Source: Bidens hawaiensis
Lineage: Eukaryota; Streptophyta; Magnoliopsida; Asterales; Asteraceae
DNA length: 64,000 nt
Reading direction: 5' to 3'
Assembly: GCA_021521415.1 (NCBI GenBank)
Contig: JAIQDT010008986.1
Location: 1 to 64,000 of the forward strand
Shown: positions 52,345 to 63,866 of the stretch, one piece after another
How the letters are laid out: the number at the start of each line of letters is the position of its first letter
Position numbering within the stretch: the first letter of the stretch is position 1
Notes under the pieces: model-generated
Seen by the model: the letters and a program-made list of their open reading frames with translations, nothing else
The model's database searches: none
Told to the model about the DNA's origin: nothing
Position numbers and translations under genes: made by a program

Positions 52345-52944
52345 ATGTCGAGGACTCCTAGTTTGTCGGTGGAGGAGGACCCGGAGGAAGTCAGCTCCGG
52401 GAACTCTGGGAGCATAAGCGTATCATCCAGCTCTGAGCCTAGCGAGGCTAGTCGTAGGAGCTCTGGCCAGTCCTCCCCAGCCAGGATTGTCAGATCCCCT
52501 ACCCCGCCCGCACCACAGGCCATCCCTGTCCCGCCCGGATTCGGACCCCGCCTCACGGCGCGGATCAGTGTCCCACATGTCCCACCTACCTCGCCCCCAC
52601 CCAGACCTGCTACCCGCAGAGGCGAGTCCTCCCGCTCTCAGCCCGAGCCTGTGACTCCACACGTGTGGGGCCTCCCTAGGCAGGAAAGGGATGTGGCGGC
52701 ATGGCTGCGAGTGCTCACCGAGCAGGTGAATGAGCACTCCGCCGCCTTGACAGTGGGTGTGCAGAGGCGAATGTACTTGGGGGACTGCATACTGGACCAC
52801 CTGTATGCGATTGCGCAGCTGAAGAGGGAGTGCTCATACTCCCAGTGGATGATCGGCCGGATGGAGACGCAGATCCGGGTTATGCTGGCTGTGATGGTGG
52901 TGTTGGTGGCGGTGTTGGTGGGTTTGGTATACCACCGTGTTTAG
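52345..52944 (+). CDS. ORF upstream of gag: small Ser/Pro-rich protein with C-terminal membrane segment
   Basis: 199 residues from ATG 52345 to TAG. Residues 1-40 are acidic and Ser-rich (VEEDPEEVSS, SSSSEPSEAS); about 40-115 are Pro/Arg-rich (SPTPPAP, PPTSPPPRPATRRGESS); 115-175 is a compact, possibly helical part (WGLPRQERD, WLRVLTEQVNEHSAAL, MYLGDCILDH, CSYSQWMIGR); the end is a hydrophobic stretch VMLAVMVVLVAVLVGLVYHRV, like a tail-anchored membrane protein. I know no standard chromovirus gene at this place. It lies between the primer-binding site and gag, preceded by an acceptor-like GAGTGCAG. The second copy (61573-62172) differs at about eight bases, six of them amino-acid changing, so no strong constraint is visible at this time scale. 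Function unknown. Confidence 0.6.
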   Translation: MSRTPSLSVEEDPEEVSSGNSGSISVSSSSEPSEASRRSSGQSSPARIVRSPTPPAPQAIPVPPGFGPRLTARISVPHVPPTSPPPRPATRRGESSRSQPEPVTPHVWGLPRQERDVAAWLRVLTEQVNEHSAALTVGVQRRMYLGDCILDHLYAIAQLKRECSYSQWMIGRMETQIRVMLAVMVVLVAVLVGLVYHRV

Positions 52945-53309
52945 TTATGTTAGGATGGGAGTAGACAGGGACCGCTTTTTGATACTCCGTGTAAGCAGTT
53001 AGTGGTGATGCTAACATAGAGTGAACCTTGGGTAGTTATAATACAACCACTGGCCCTTAGGGGGGTCTCTTTTGGGGTATATCATTATAGATACTTTTGG
53101 GTATCATTCAAGCACTGACCCATTACGGGTTATGTCGAGATGATGCCGACATAGGCCCTATGTATGAAAACTTAACTTATGTAAGGATGACAGGAAAGTA
53201 TGTGAACTGACATGGATGTAATATGTACTAATGTTTATTAATGAATGGAATGTTTGTTGTGTTTTATGATTGGAACTTGTATTAATATATTTTCTTGATG
53301 TTGTGTAGA
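52945..53309 (+). other. Spacer between the upstream ORF and gag
   Basis: Non-coding. Has a donor-like GTAAGC at 52991 and a T-rich acceptor-like TTGTGTAG ending at 53308, just before the gag ATG, so it may be an intron of 318 bp. Confidence 0.35.
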
Positions 53310-54638
53310 ATGGCACCAAAACGTTCAGCCCAATTGTCGGAAGTGGACGTGAGCCGTTTGATTGCTCAACAGTTAGAGGCGGCGATACCGGATATAGTAT
53401 CGCGCATCGCCGCCAGTATTAACAATTCGACCAATCCAACCCCTCCGAGCAATCAAACGACCACCAATAATGACGGGGAACAAAATGTTAATCCTCCACA
53501 GAATGATAACACGATTCCGAGTAATGACGCACCGCCTAGGGTGGTCGTTACAGACAGTAATGGCCCTATACCTACGGTAGAGACGAACCGTACTGAACCG
53601 ATTCGTGCATCCAGGGGATGTTCGATCAAGGACTTTATGTTGTGCAAGCCCCTAGAGTTTAGCGGGTCTGAAGGACCAAATGGGTTGGTTAAGTGGATCG
53701 AGAAAATAGAATCCGTTGTGAATATCAGCAACTGCCCCGAGGATTGTGTTGTTAAGTATGCTACCTGCACATTCACGGACCATGCCTTGACATGGTGGAA
53801 CACGATAGTGCAGACCCGGGGTCAGGCGGCGACAAAGCGCATGACCTGGACAGAGCTCAAGGCTCTTGTACTGGAACATTTCTGCCCGAAAAACGAATTG
53901 CAAAAATTAGAAAATGAATTGTGGAACCTGGAGATGCAGGGGGCAGACCATTTGGGTTACACGAACCGGTTTAATGAGTTGTCGCGATTGGTACCATGGT
54001 TGGTCACCCCAGAGTCGAAGAGGGTTGAGCGTTATATTTGGGGACTAACTCCAGTTGTAAGGAGTATAGTCAATTCTGGGGGACACCAGACGTATGAGGG
54101 TGCGGTGACGCAAGCTGGTATCGTCACGTATGATTTCGTAAGGAGCGGGTCACTGAAGGTGGCGGGAGAATCCGCTGGGGGAAAGCGGGGTACACATGAC
54201 CATAGGACTCAGGAAAAACAACAAAATAAACGTGCTAGGCCCACTGCCCAGAACTACGCCATGACTAGTTCAGGCGGAAGGCAAGAACCGCAGAAGGGAG
54301 CGTTTCCTAAGTGTGGGAAATGCGGTTACCACCATGGTGGCGTGTGCAAAGAGGTGGTGTGCCACCGGTGTGGCAGGATTGGACACTACGCACCGAATTG
54401 TAAGACAAATCTGAACAACCTGAACCGACAACCGCAACCTATCCGTGCGCAGCCATTTAAGACCCAACCAGCCCGACAACAAAACCCGCAAGGAAACCAA
54501 ATGGTGACCACCAGCCGTGCTTGCTATGAATGCGGCAGCACGGATCACTTCAAAAGACACTGTCCGAAACTGAACCAGGGAGGAAACGGGAGGCAACCCA
54601 CGGGTCAGGCATCGTCGTCCAATCCGGCGCGAGGCTGA
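53310..54638 (+). CDS. gag: Gag polyprotein of the chromovirus
   Basis: 442 residues from ATG 53310 to TGA. Low-complexity Asn/Pro N-terminal part, then the retrotransposon gag core (FSGSEGPNGLVKWIEKIESV, HALTWWNTIVQTRG, WTELKALVLEHFCPKNELQK, YTNRFNELSRLVPWLV). C-terminal zinc knuckles CHRCGRIGHYAPNC and CYECGSTDHFKRHC fit CX2CX4HX4C; CGKCGYHHGGVC is a degenerate one. Upstream in-frame codons exist to 53295, but the Met at 53310 is followed by APKR, the usual kind of start, and sits one base past an acceptor-like AG. Gag is in the same frame as pol; only the TGA at 54636-54638 separates them. Confidence 0.9.
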   Translation: MAPKRSAQLSEVDVSRLIAQQLEAAIPDIVSRIAASINNSTNPTPPSNQTTTNNDGEQNVNPPQNDNTIPSNDAPPRVVVTDSNGPIPTVETNRTEPIRASRGCSIKDFMLCKPLEFSGSEGPNGLVKWIEKIESVVNISNCPEDCVVKYATCTFTDHALTWWNTIVQTRGQAATKRMTWTELKALVLEHFCPKNELQKLENELWNLEMQGADHLGYTNRFNELSRLVPWLVTPESKRVERYIWGLTPVVRSIVNSGGHQTYEGAVTQAGIVTYDFVRSGSLKVAGESAGGKRGTHDHRTQEKQQNKRARPTAQNYAMTSSGGRQEPQKGAFPKCGKCGYHHGGVCKEVVCHRCGRIGHYAPNCKTNLNNLNRQPQPIRAQPFKTQPARQQNPQGNQMVTTSRACYECGSTDHFKRHCPKLNQGGNGRQPTGQASSSNPARG

Positions 54639-57600
54639 GCATTCGTGATGGGGGCGAACGAAGCACGCCAGGACCCCAGCGTAGTGACAGGTACATTCCT
54701 CGTCTCTGATCATTACGCTTCTGTATTATTTGATACAGGCGCCGATAGAAGTTTTGTTTCCGTTAAATTCCTGTCGATAGCAAACCTTCCAATTGGTGAA
54801 ACCATAGAACCCTACACCGTAGAAGTCGCTAACGGTAAAACCATGATAGTTAATCAGATAGTTCGGAATTGCCCTTTTATCCTGAACGAACAATCCTTTC
54901 TGATTGACTTGTTACCGGTAGAATTGGGTAGTTTTGACGTGATAGTGGGAATGGATTGGTTAGCACGTAACAAGGTAGAAATAAACTGTGAAAAGAAAAT
55001 CGTCAAGATCCGGGTGTCGGATGACGAAGAGGTATTAGTGCAGGGTGAGAAGTCGGGCAATATGATACCGTTTATATCCAACCTCATGGTGTTAAAATAT
55101 ATACGCCAGGGATGCGTGGCGTATCTAGCGAGCTTGACGGCCACGGATCCTGAGGAAAAACGGGTGGACGATATCCCAGTGGTACGCGAATTTCCACAAG
55201 TTTTCCCAGAGGAACTTCCTGGATCACCGCCAACCCGACAGGTCGAATTCAGGATCAAATTATTACCTCAAGCTGGCCCTGTTGCTAAGGCGCCCTACCG
55301 ACTTGCACCATCCGAGATGCAAGAATTATCCAACCAGTTGCAGGAATTGTTGGATAAAGGATTTATACGTCCCAGTTATTCCCCGTGGGGTGCACCGGTA
55401 CTATTCGTGAAAAAGAAGGACGGAAGCCTTAGAATGTGCATTGATTACAGGGAGCTGAACAAGTTGACAATCAAAAATAGGTATCCTCTCCCCCGAATTG
55501 ATGACCTGTTCGACCAACTGCAAGGTGCGAGCTATTTCTCAAAAATTGATCTTAGATCGGGATACCATCAGATTAGAATTCAGGAGGAGGATATCTCAAA
55601 AACCGCATTCCGGACTCGCTACGGCCATTACGAGTTCTTAGTTATGCCTTTCGGGCTAACAAATGCGCCAGCAGTGTTCATGGATCTCATGAATCGAGTC
55701 TGTAAACCCTACCTCGATAAATTCGTCATAGTGTTTATTGACGATATTTTGATATACTCGAAGAGTAAAGAAGAGCACGAGCAACACTTAAGATTAATTT
55801 TAGAGCTTCTAAATCAGGAGAAGTTGTATGCAAAATTCTCCAAGTGTAACTTCTGGTTACAAGAAGTGCAATTCCTTGGTCACGTTATAAACCATCAAGG
55901 AATACACGTTAATCCAAGTAAGGTTGAAGCAGTTAAGAATTGGCAAGCGCCTAAATCGCCAAAGGAAATCCTCCAATTCTTAGGCTTAGCTGGATATTAT
56001 CGTCGATTTATATAGAACTTTTCCAGCATCGCCCAACCTTTAACCCTTCTGACCCAAAAGGATCGAAAGTATGAATGGGGTGAAGAGCAGGAAACGGCGT
56101 TTCAAACGCTAAAACAAAGATTGTGCCAAGCGCCGATCTTAAGTCTCCCCGACGGAGACGATGGTTTTGTCGTGTATTGTGACGCATCCCGGAGAGGGTT
56201 AGGATGCGTGTTGATGCAAAATAATAAGGTTATAGCCTATGCTTCTCGACAGTTAAAAATACACGAGAAAAATTACACTACTCATGACTTAGAACTGGGA
56301 GCAGTTATCTTCGCACTTAAAATCTGGAGACATTATCTCTACGGTACAAAGTGCACCATCTTCACCGATCATAAAAGTTTGCAACACATATTCGATCAGA
56401 AAGAACTGAATATGAGGCAACGAAGATGGGTCGAGTTGCTAAGCGACTATGACTGTGACATCCGTTATCACCCCGGCAAGGCTAACGTCGTAGCCGATGC
56501 CCTGAGTAGGAAGGATCGGGTTAAGCCATTGCGAGTGCAAGCACTGGAAATGACAGTCCAGTCGAACCTTTCGGACCTGGTTCGAGTCGCTCAACGCGAG
56601 GCGTTGAAAGAGGAACAATTGGTAAAAGAGGGACTTTATGGTAACGAGAAGGATTTCGAACAGCGCGTGGACGAAATTCTCTATTTCAAAAATCGGATTT
56701 GGATCCCGACCCTCCATGACCTCCGAGAATTAATCATGGACGAAGCGCATAAATCGAAATATTCCATACATCCGGGATCGGATAAGATGTACAAGGATGT
56801 GAAGGAGTTCTACTGGTGGCCGGGTATGAAAAAGGATATAGCCACATACGTTGGCAAGTGTACGACGTGTGCGAGGGTTAAGGCGGAGCACCAGAAACCC
56901 TCGGGGATGTTACAACAACCGGAAATTCCCGAATGGAAATGGGAGCAAATCACGATGGATTTTGTGACACATCTCCCTAAGACGTCCCGTGGACACGATG
57001 CAATTTGGGTAATCGTGGATCGATTAACCAAGTCGGCACATTTTATTCCGATTAGAAATAATTATAACACCGAGAGACTTGCGCAGATTTATATAAATGA
57101 AATTGTGTCTCGTCATGGGATACCCATCTCAATCATCTCCGATCGAGATAGCCATTTCACCTCCAATCTTTGGCAAGCTGTACAAGAAGCGCTGGGAACG
57201 CGTATTGATCTAAGCACAGCTTACCACCCTCAGACCGACGGTCAGTCTGAGAGGACCATCCAAACACTGGAGGATTTGCTTCGTGCATGCGTACTGCATT
57301 TTAAGGGAAATTGGGATCAACATCTCCCACTCGTTGAATTTTCCTATAATAACAGTTACCATAGCAGTATAAAGGCAGCACCTTACGAAGCATTGTATGG
57401 ACGGAAGTGCCGATCACCACTCTGCTGGACTGAAGTGGGCGACACACAGGTTATTAGATCAGATCTGGTCCAGGAAACGACCAGCAAAATCCTTGAAATT
57501 AAGAACAATCTGAAGGCCGCACGGGATCGGCAGAAGAGTTATGCCGATACCCGTAGAAAACCGTTATCATTTGAGAAAGGTGATAAAGTGTATTTGAAAG

Positions 57601-58016
57601 TATCACCTTGGAAAGGAGTAGTCAGATTTGGAAAGGCGGGGAAGTTAGCCCCTAGATACATTGGACCATTCGACATTACTGCAAAAATCGGTCCTGTAGC
57701 ATACCGATTAGAACTGCCTGATGAACTGAGTGCAGTTCACAACGTGTTTCACGTGTCGAACTTGAAAAGGTGTCTGTCGGAAGAGACATCGGTGTTACCT
57801 TTAGAGGGTGTCCAAATAAATAATAAACTCAACATTGTAGAGGAGCCCATAGAAATAGTAGACGGGAAAATCAAGCAACTTAGACACAATAAGATCTCGT
57901 TGGTCAAAGTTAGACGGAACTCGCAACGAGGCCCAGAATATACATGGGAACGAAAGGACGAATTTCGGAAGAAATACCCCCACCTATTTCCGCAAAAGGA
58001 AGTAGTTGACGCGTAA
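54639..58016 (+). pseudogene. pol: Pol polyprotein of the chromovirus (PR, RT, RH, IN, chromodomain), one internal stop
   Basis: One frame of 1126 codons continuing from gag, broken by TAG at 56013-56015. Order: aspartic protease [12 protein letters not shown] with [54 protein letters not shown] and active site [10 protein letters not shown]; connection with [12 protein letters not shown] just before the stop; RNase H with [29 protein letters not shown] and [12 protein letters not shown]; integrase zinc finger (HPGSDKMY ... [11 protein letters not shown]) and core [38 protein letters not shown]-terminal chromodomain-like [20 protein letters not shown] with TWERKDEF. Tekay/Del-type chromoviruses have this order and ending. 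Apart from the stop and the TGA after gag, the 4.7-kb frame is intact, so the copy was recently functional. Confidence 0.9.
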
Positions 58017-58039
58017 AATTTCGAGGACGAAATTTTTGT

Positions 58040-58052
58040 AACGGGGGGAGAA
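58040..58052 (+). other. Polypurine tract
   Basis: ACGGGGGGAGAA directly before TGTAACGA of the second LTR; the expected primer site for plus-strand DNA synthesis. Confidence 0.85.
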
Positions 58053-61000
58053 TGTAACGATTTCGGCAAATTCAGGTATACCCTAGCCGGAATATACCAT
58101 TTATGTGTTATTTAATACTGAATATATGAATTATAATGTGTTTATACGAGTATATAAGATTCCCAGTACGAATTATACTCGAATGTACAGCTAGTCGTAT
58201 TGGAATTACGATTAATCGATGAACGGTTATTGAAACCCGAACGAATCGGGGATTTCATTATAGACGAAATATATAATGTTTAGTGATGTTGACGAAGTAT
58301 TAAAGCTTCAGGATAAGTGAATTAAAGCACAGAAAAGAGTTTTCAATTTAATGGTACGTCGGTACGTTAAACGAAACCTTTAATATCAAACCAAGCAAGA
58401 GACGATCGATCAAGCCGAAAAAGATGCACAATTACCGACAATATGATATGTTAAGTCAATAAATCTCATGGTTTGAGTTTTTAAAGTTTTTAAATCGGTT
58501 TTATACAAATTTTATTTTTAGCCAAAAAACGACCGTTTTGGCCTCGTTTTGAGCGGGATTAAACGTTTAACCGAAAAACGAACTGAACCAGATTATCCAC
58601 AATATTATCCGGATTTCACAATCCGAATGTGTGGCCAAGGTTTGAGATGTGGGCCCCACCCCACACCATACATGGACCGATCGGTCCATTTGGTACACCA
58701 AACCATATCATTTTCTTTTTTTAACATCTCAACTCTCCAAATCCTCTCAACCCTTTACACATTCAACCAAAACCTTTGATTTTTAAGAAGATCAACAAGG
58801 TATAAACATGTTATTATGGTTTGATCTTGCTTTTTAATTCCAAAATCTTGAGAAAATGAGGTTTCAAGTGAAAAATGAGTGAAAACCCGAGATGAAACCG
58901 ATTCTTGCATGATCAAGTGATGTATACAAGTTATACAAGGGATCTTGGTCCAAGAAAGGAGTTAAAAGAGTCAAAAACGAATTTTTACGGTTAAAATCTT
59001 TGTTTTGATGTCTTAACCGAAACCATGAAAGAAATGGCTTTATTGTGGGTATAAATTGCTTGGTGTGGTGTTTTTGTACTTGTAGGTGTTGTATCTAGTT
59101 GCTAGCAAAGGCTAGAAAGCAAGATCTTTGCGATCTAAAGCTAGAAACACAAGGTAGTTCGGTTTTTCGTATGATTTGTATGATTTGGACAGATTGTGGT
59201 AGACTTAGATTTGAGTCATGAAATTTTACAGAGATGATCTACACATGAAAATATGAGATCTGTGAAATTTTGGTAATTTTCGGATAAAGGATGAATATTT
59301 GGTGAATTTAATGCTCGGTTTTGGCTAAAAATGGTGAAAAATAGCTAAACATCATGAAAAATTCTGGAAAAATTCAGATAAGCTTTTTATAACATATAAA
59401 AGTCACACACAAAATTTCAGGTCCATTGGAGAAGTCTAAGTAGGCTTTTCGGTAAAACGAGTTCTAGGGTTTTCTAGCTCGGTTTTGGTGAAAATGGCAT
59501 GAAAAATGAGTTTTTGGTTCTGGAAAAATTACTGGGAACTATGTGGATGGCAGGAGTCATCCCAGAAAAATTTGTGATTTTTCTAAAGTCGTTTGGTATT
59601 TTCGACATATTTGGTGTTTACATGACGTTTAAAAATAGTTAAATAAATGTTAAATATAGAAATTAAATCTGGAAATATTTTTATAAAATTCCTTACTGTT
59701 AAAAACTGAATTGTGCAAAATTTCAAGATCCGAGACTAAACGGATATTTATTTGTGCTAAAAGGAACTTAAAAACAAACTTTTAAAGCTTAAAACGCGTA
59801 AACCGGCAAAGTTCGCCTAAGCGAGCTGACTGGTGTATAAAAACCTTAAAAATGGACTATATTCATGAAACTAAGTTAATCAAGTAAAAATAAATCATCA
59901 GATATAATTCGGATGATTTGGGTAATTTTACCCGATTTAGTCGTTTCCGGTATATTAAAGACGGTAACGGGCCCCGCGGCCAAACGGGGAGTCTAAACCG
60001 AGCTCTAATTTCACCACTTTAATTAAAATAGCAGTAACAACTATTTTCGGGTCGTATGTGGCCAAACTCATTTTTGAAAACATAAAGACGGTTAACCGTG
60101 CTAGGCACGCAAAACGAGAAAACAAACTAATGGTAATTTTGACTAAAGAACTCTAAGTGATATCACAATCTAAGTCCTGAGAAGTGTTTCGGGGTTAACA
60201 TTGTTCCCGGATCGTGTACGGTACTGGGTTAACAGTGTCCCCAGACGTACCGGTTAACACGAATCTAAGTTATATTAATAGAAATTGTGTAGTAACGACT
60301 TAGGGATCGTATTACAGATCCGGACAGGTAGCCGTGCACAGTATTACATCTTTGCTCACAAAAGGTGAGTTTCACGAGCCCCTTTTTATTGAACTGTTTT
60401 AAATATTTTCCCGGGGCGGAAAGCATGTTTTTATCAAAGTGTTTAAGTACATGCCGATCGCATGGAAATGAATGTATTTTATATAATGTTTGTTGTACGG
60501 GAATCGTACGGTAATGTATTAAGATGGTAATTGTCTGAGTTGCTAATATTGTAAGGCCCGAAACAGTGTTTCTGGGTTAACAGAGTCCCCAGAGGTTATT
60601 GGAAGTGTTCTGGGTTAACAGTGTCCCCAGGGGTTATTTGATATGTTTCTGGGTTAACGGAGTCCCCAGAGGTTATTGGAAGTGTTCTGGCTTAACAGTG
60701 TCCCCAGGGGTTATTTGATATGTTTCTGGGTTAACAGAGTCCCCAGAGGTTATTGGAAGTATTCTGGGTTAACAGTGTCCCCAGGGGTTATTTGATATGT
60801 TTCGGGGCTAACAGAGTTTTCACTTGTGGGCTCAGCATAATTACATCGCTTATTTTTTATTATTATAATGATTTGTTATGGTTTATTTAAATTAGTGAAA
60901 CTCACCAACTATTCGTAGTTGACCCGTTTTCTTTACATGCTTTCTAGGTACACCCAAATTGGAATGACTGATACGTGCTTGATGATGTGTGCTATTTTGT

Positions 61001-61208
61001 GGAAGATTAAGGATCTATATTTTGCATTAAATATGTTAATGTACTATCGTTAAAACTTATGTGATAACGCCTAGATGGTAACGAAACTCGGAACAATGTA
61101 ATTCGTTTAAATTAATGTAGTGGTGTTTTCTTTATAAGCAATGTTGTTGATATCAGACGTGTCTGTTGCATCCCGTGTACGTTTCCGCTACGGTTACGGG
61201 GTGTTACA
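58053..61208 (+). repeat. LTR 2 (shared middle LTR) of the array
   Basis: 3156 bp, starts TGTAACGATTTC and ends GGGGTGTTACA. The head differs from LTR 1 by roughly two dozen bases in the first 330 (counted by eye), the tail much less. Its minisatellite has a different, dimeric organisation. Confidence 0.9.
60567..60820. repeat. LTR 2 minisatellite, three ~77-bp dimers
   Basis: Alternates a unit ending TTGGAAGTG with one ending TTTGATATG, three times, then a final CGGGGCTAACAGAG. LTR 1 has these two unit types only once or twice among others. Confidence 0.9.
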
Positions 61209-61572
61209 GAACTTGGTATCAGAGCCATTGGTTATAAAGAATTAGGATGTATTTCAAAGATACCTAAGATATAACCAGTAGCTCAAGTGTTATAGGATCT
61301 GAATATCAACTAATAATTTATTGTGACAAGGTCTGGATGAACTTGGATGGACAAGTGAGTTATTATGGTCCGGAACATAATAACAGACTTGTCCGCACGA
61401 GGGAATTCAGGGGAAGTCACGGGGGACTTTAATAGGTAAAATTGGCAACATATGTGCAAATATATGATAATATTATTATGTGGTCAAGTTGTATAAGTAA
61501 GTGCATATTAAGTTGTTTATGATTTACACTATGGAAAGAACTATATGTTTGTTAACTTGTGTGCAGGAAAGA

Positions 61573-62172
61573 ATGTCGAGGACTCCTAGTTTGTCGGTGG
61601 AGGAGGACCCGGAGGAAGTCAGCTCCGGGAACTCTGGGAGCATAAGCGTATCATCCAGCTCTGAGCCTAGCGAGGCTAGTCGAAGGAGCTCTGGCCAGTC
61701 CTCCCCAGCCAGGATTGTCAGATCCCCTACCCCGCCCGCACCACATGCCATCCCTGTCCCGCCCGGATTCGGACCCCGCCTCACGGCGCGGATCAGTGTC
61801 CCACATGTCCCACCTACCTCGCCCCCACCCAGACCTGCTACCCGCAGAGGCGAGTCCTCCCGCTCTCAGCCCGAGCCTGTGACTCCACCCGTGTGGGGCC
61901 TCCCTAGGCAGGAAAGGGATGCGGCGGCATGGCTGCGAGTGCTCACCGAGCAGGTGAATGAGCACTCCGCCGCCTTGACAGTGGGTGTGCAGAGGCGAAT
62001 GTACTTGGGGGACTGCATACTGGACCACCAGTATGCGATTGCACAGCTGAAGAGGGAGTGCTCATACTCCCAGTGGATGATCGGCCGGATAGAGACGCGG
62101 ATCCGGGTTATGCTGGCTGTGATGGTGGTGTTGGTGGCGGTGTTGGTGGGTTTGGTATACCACCGTGTTTAG
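61573..62172 (+). CDS. Upstream ORF, second copy
   Basis: Same 199-residue layout as the copy at 52345, with the same hydrophobic C-terminus. Changes include Gln to His, His to Pro, Val to Ala, Leu to Gln, Met to Ile and Gln to Arg, with two silent changes. A base change at 61560 removes the in-frame stop that lies before the first copy's ORF, so the frame is open further upstream here, but the homologous ATG is at 61573. Confidence 0.6.
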   Translation: MSRTPSLSVEEDPEEVSSGNSGSISVSSSSEPSEASRRSSGQSSPARIVRSPTPPAPHAIPVPPGFGPRLTARISVPHVPPTSPPPRPATRRGESSRSQPEPVTPPVWGLPRQERDAAAWLRVLTEQVNEHSAALTVGVQRRMYLGDCILDHQYAIAQLKRECSYSQWMIGRIETRIRVMLAVMVVLVAVLVGLVYHRV

Positions 62173-62537
62173 TTGTGTTAGGATGGGAGTAGACAGGGAC
62201 CGCTTTTTGATACTCTGTGTAAGCAGTTAGTGGTGATGCTAACATAGAGTGAACCTTGGGTAGTTATAATACAACCACTGGCCCTTAGGGGGGTCTCTTT
62301 TGGGGTATATCATTATAGATACTTTTGGGTATCATTCAAGCACTGACCCATTGCGGGTTATGTCGAGATGATGCCGACATAGGCCCTATGTATGAAAACT
62401 TAACTTATGTAAGGATGACAGGAAAGTATGTGAACTGACATGGATGTAATATGTACTAATGTTTATTAATGAATGGAATGTTTGTTGTGTTTTATGATTG
62501 GAACTTGTATTAATATATTTTCTTGATGTTGTGTAGA

Positions 62538-63866
62538 ATGGCACCAAAACGTTCAGCCCAATTGTCGGAAGTGGACGTGAGCCGTTTGATTGCTCAACAG
62601 TTAGAGGCGGCGATACCGGATATAGTATCGCGCATCGCCGCCAGTATTAACAATTCGACCAATCCAACCCCTCCGAGCAATCAAACGACCACCAATAATG
62701 ACGGGGAACAAAATGTTAATCCTCCACAGAATGATAACACGATTCCGAGTAATGACGCACCGCCTAGGGTGGTCGTTACAGACAGTAATGGCCCTATACC
62801 TACGGTAGAGACGAACCGTACTGAACCGATTCGTGCATCCAGGGGATGTTCGATCAAGGACTTTATGTTGTGCAAGCCCCTAGAGTTTAGCGGGTCTGAA
62901 GGACCAAATGGGTTGGTTAAGTGGATCGAGAAAATAGAATCCGTTGTGAATATCAGCAACTGCCCCGAGGATTGTGTTGTTAAGTATGCTACCTGCACAT
63001 TCACGGACCATGCCTTGACATGGTGGAACACGATAGTGCAGACCCGGGGTCAGGCGGCGACAAAGCGCATGACCTGGACAGAGCTCAAGGCTCTTGTACT
63101 GGAACATTTCTGCCCGAAAAACGAATTGCAAAAATTAGAAAATGAATTGTGGAACCTGGAGATGCAGGGGGCAGACCATTTGGGTTACACGAACCGGTTT
63201 AATGAGTTGTCGCGATTGGTACCATGGTTGGTCACCCCAGAGTCGAAGAGGGTTGAGCGTTATATTTGGGGACTAACTCCAGTTGTAAGGAGTATAGTCA
63301 ATTCTGGGGGACACCAGACGTATGAGGGTGCGGTGACGCAAGCTGGTATCGTCACGTATGATTTCGTAAGGAGCGGGTCACTGAAGGTGGCGGGAGAATC
63401 CGCTGGGGGAAAGCGGGGTACACATGACCATAGGACTCAGGAAAAACAACAAAATAAACGTGCTAGGCCCACTGCCCAGAACTACGCCATGACTAGTTCA
63501 GGCGGAAGGCAAGAACCGCAGAAGGGAGCGTTTCCTAAGTGTGGGAAATGCGGTTACCACCATGGTGGCGTGTGCAAAGAGGTGGTGTGCCACCGGTGTG
63601 GCAGGATTGGACACTACGCACCGAATTGTAAGACAAATCTGAACAACCTGAACCGACAACCGCAACCTATCCGTGCGCAGCCATTTAAGACCCAACCAGT
63701 CCGACAGCAAAACCCGCAAGGAAACCAAATGGTGACCACCAGCCGTGCTTGCTATGAATGCGGCAGCACGGATCACTTCAAAAGACACTGTCCGAAACTG
63801 AACCAGGGAGGAAACGGGAGGCAACCCACGGGTCAGGCATCGTCGTCCAATCCGGCGCGAGGCTGA
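62538..63866 (+). CDS. gag: Gag polyprotein, second copy
   Basis: 442 residues, the same as the copy at 53310 except for one Ala to Val change in the Pro/Gln-rich linker between zinc knuckles; by eye only two bases differ in the whole gene. It ends with the same in-frame TGA (63864-63866). Confidence 0.9.
   Translation: MAPKRSAQLSEVDVSRLIAQQLEAAIPDIVSRIAASINNSTNPTPPSNQTTTNNDGEQNVNPPQNDNTIPSNDAPPRVVVTDSNGPIPTVETNRTEPIRASRGCSIKDFMLCKPLEFSGSEGPNGLVKWIEKIESVVNISNCPEDCVVKYATCTFTDHALTWWNTIVQTRGQAATKRMTWTELKALVLEHFCPKNELQKLENELWNLEMQGADHLGYTNRFNELSRLVPWLVTPESKRVERYIWGLTPVVRSIVNSGGHQTYEGAVTQAGIVTYDFVRSGSLKVAGESAGGKRGTHDHRTQEKQQNKRARPTAQNYAMTSSGGRQEPQKGAFPKCGKCGYHHGGVCKEVVCHRCGRIGHYAPNCKTNLNNLNRQPQPIRAQPFKTQPVRQQNPQGNQMVTTSRACYECGSTDHFKRHCPKLNQGGNGRQPTGQASSSNPARG

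Noticed and set aside
52345..52944. Upstream ORF as a classic env gene
   Set aside because: It lies before gag, has no signal peptide or glycosylation-rich ectodomain, and the membrane segment is at the very C-terminus.
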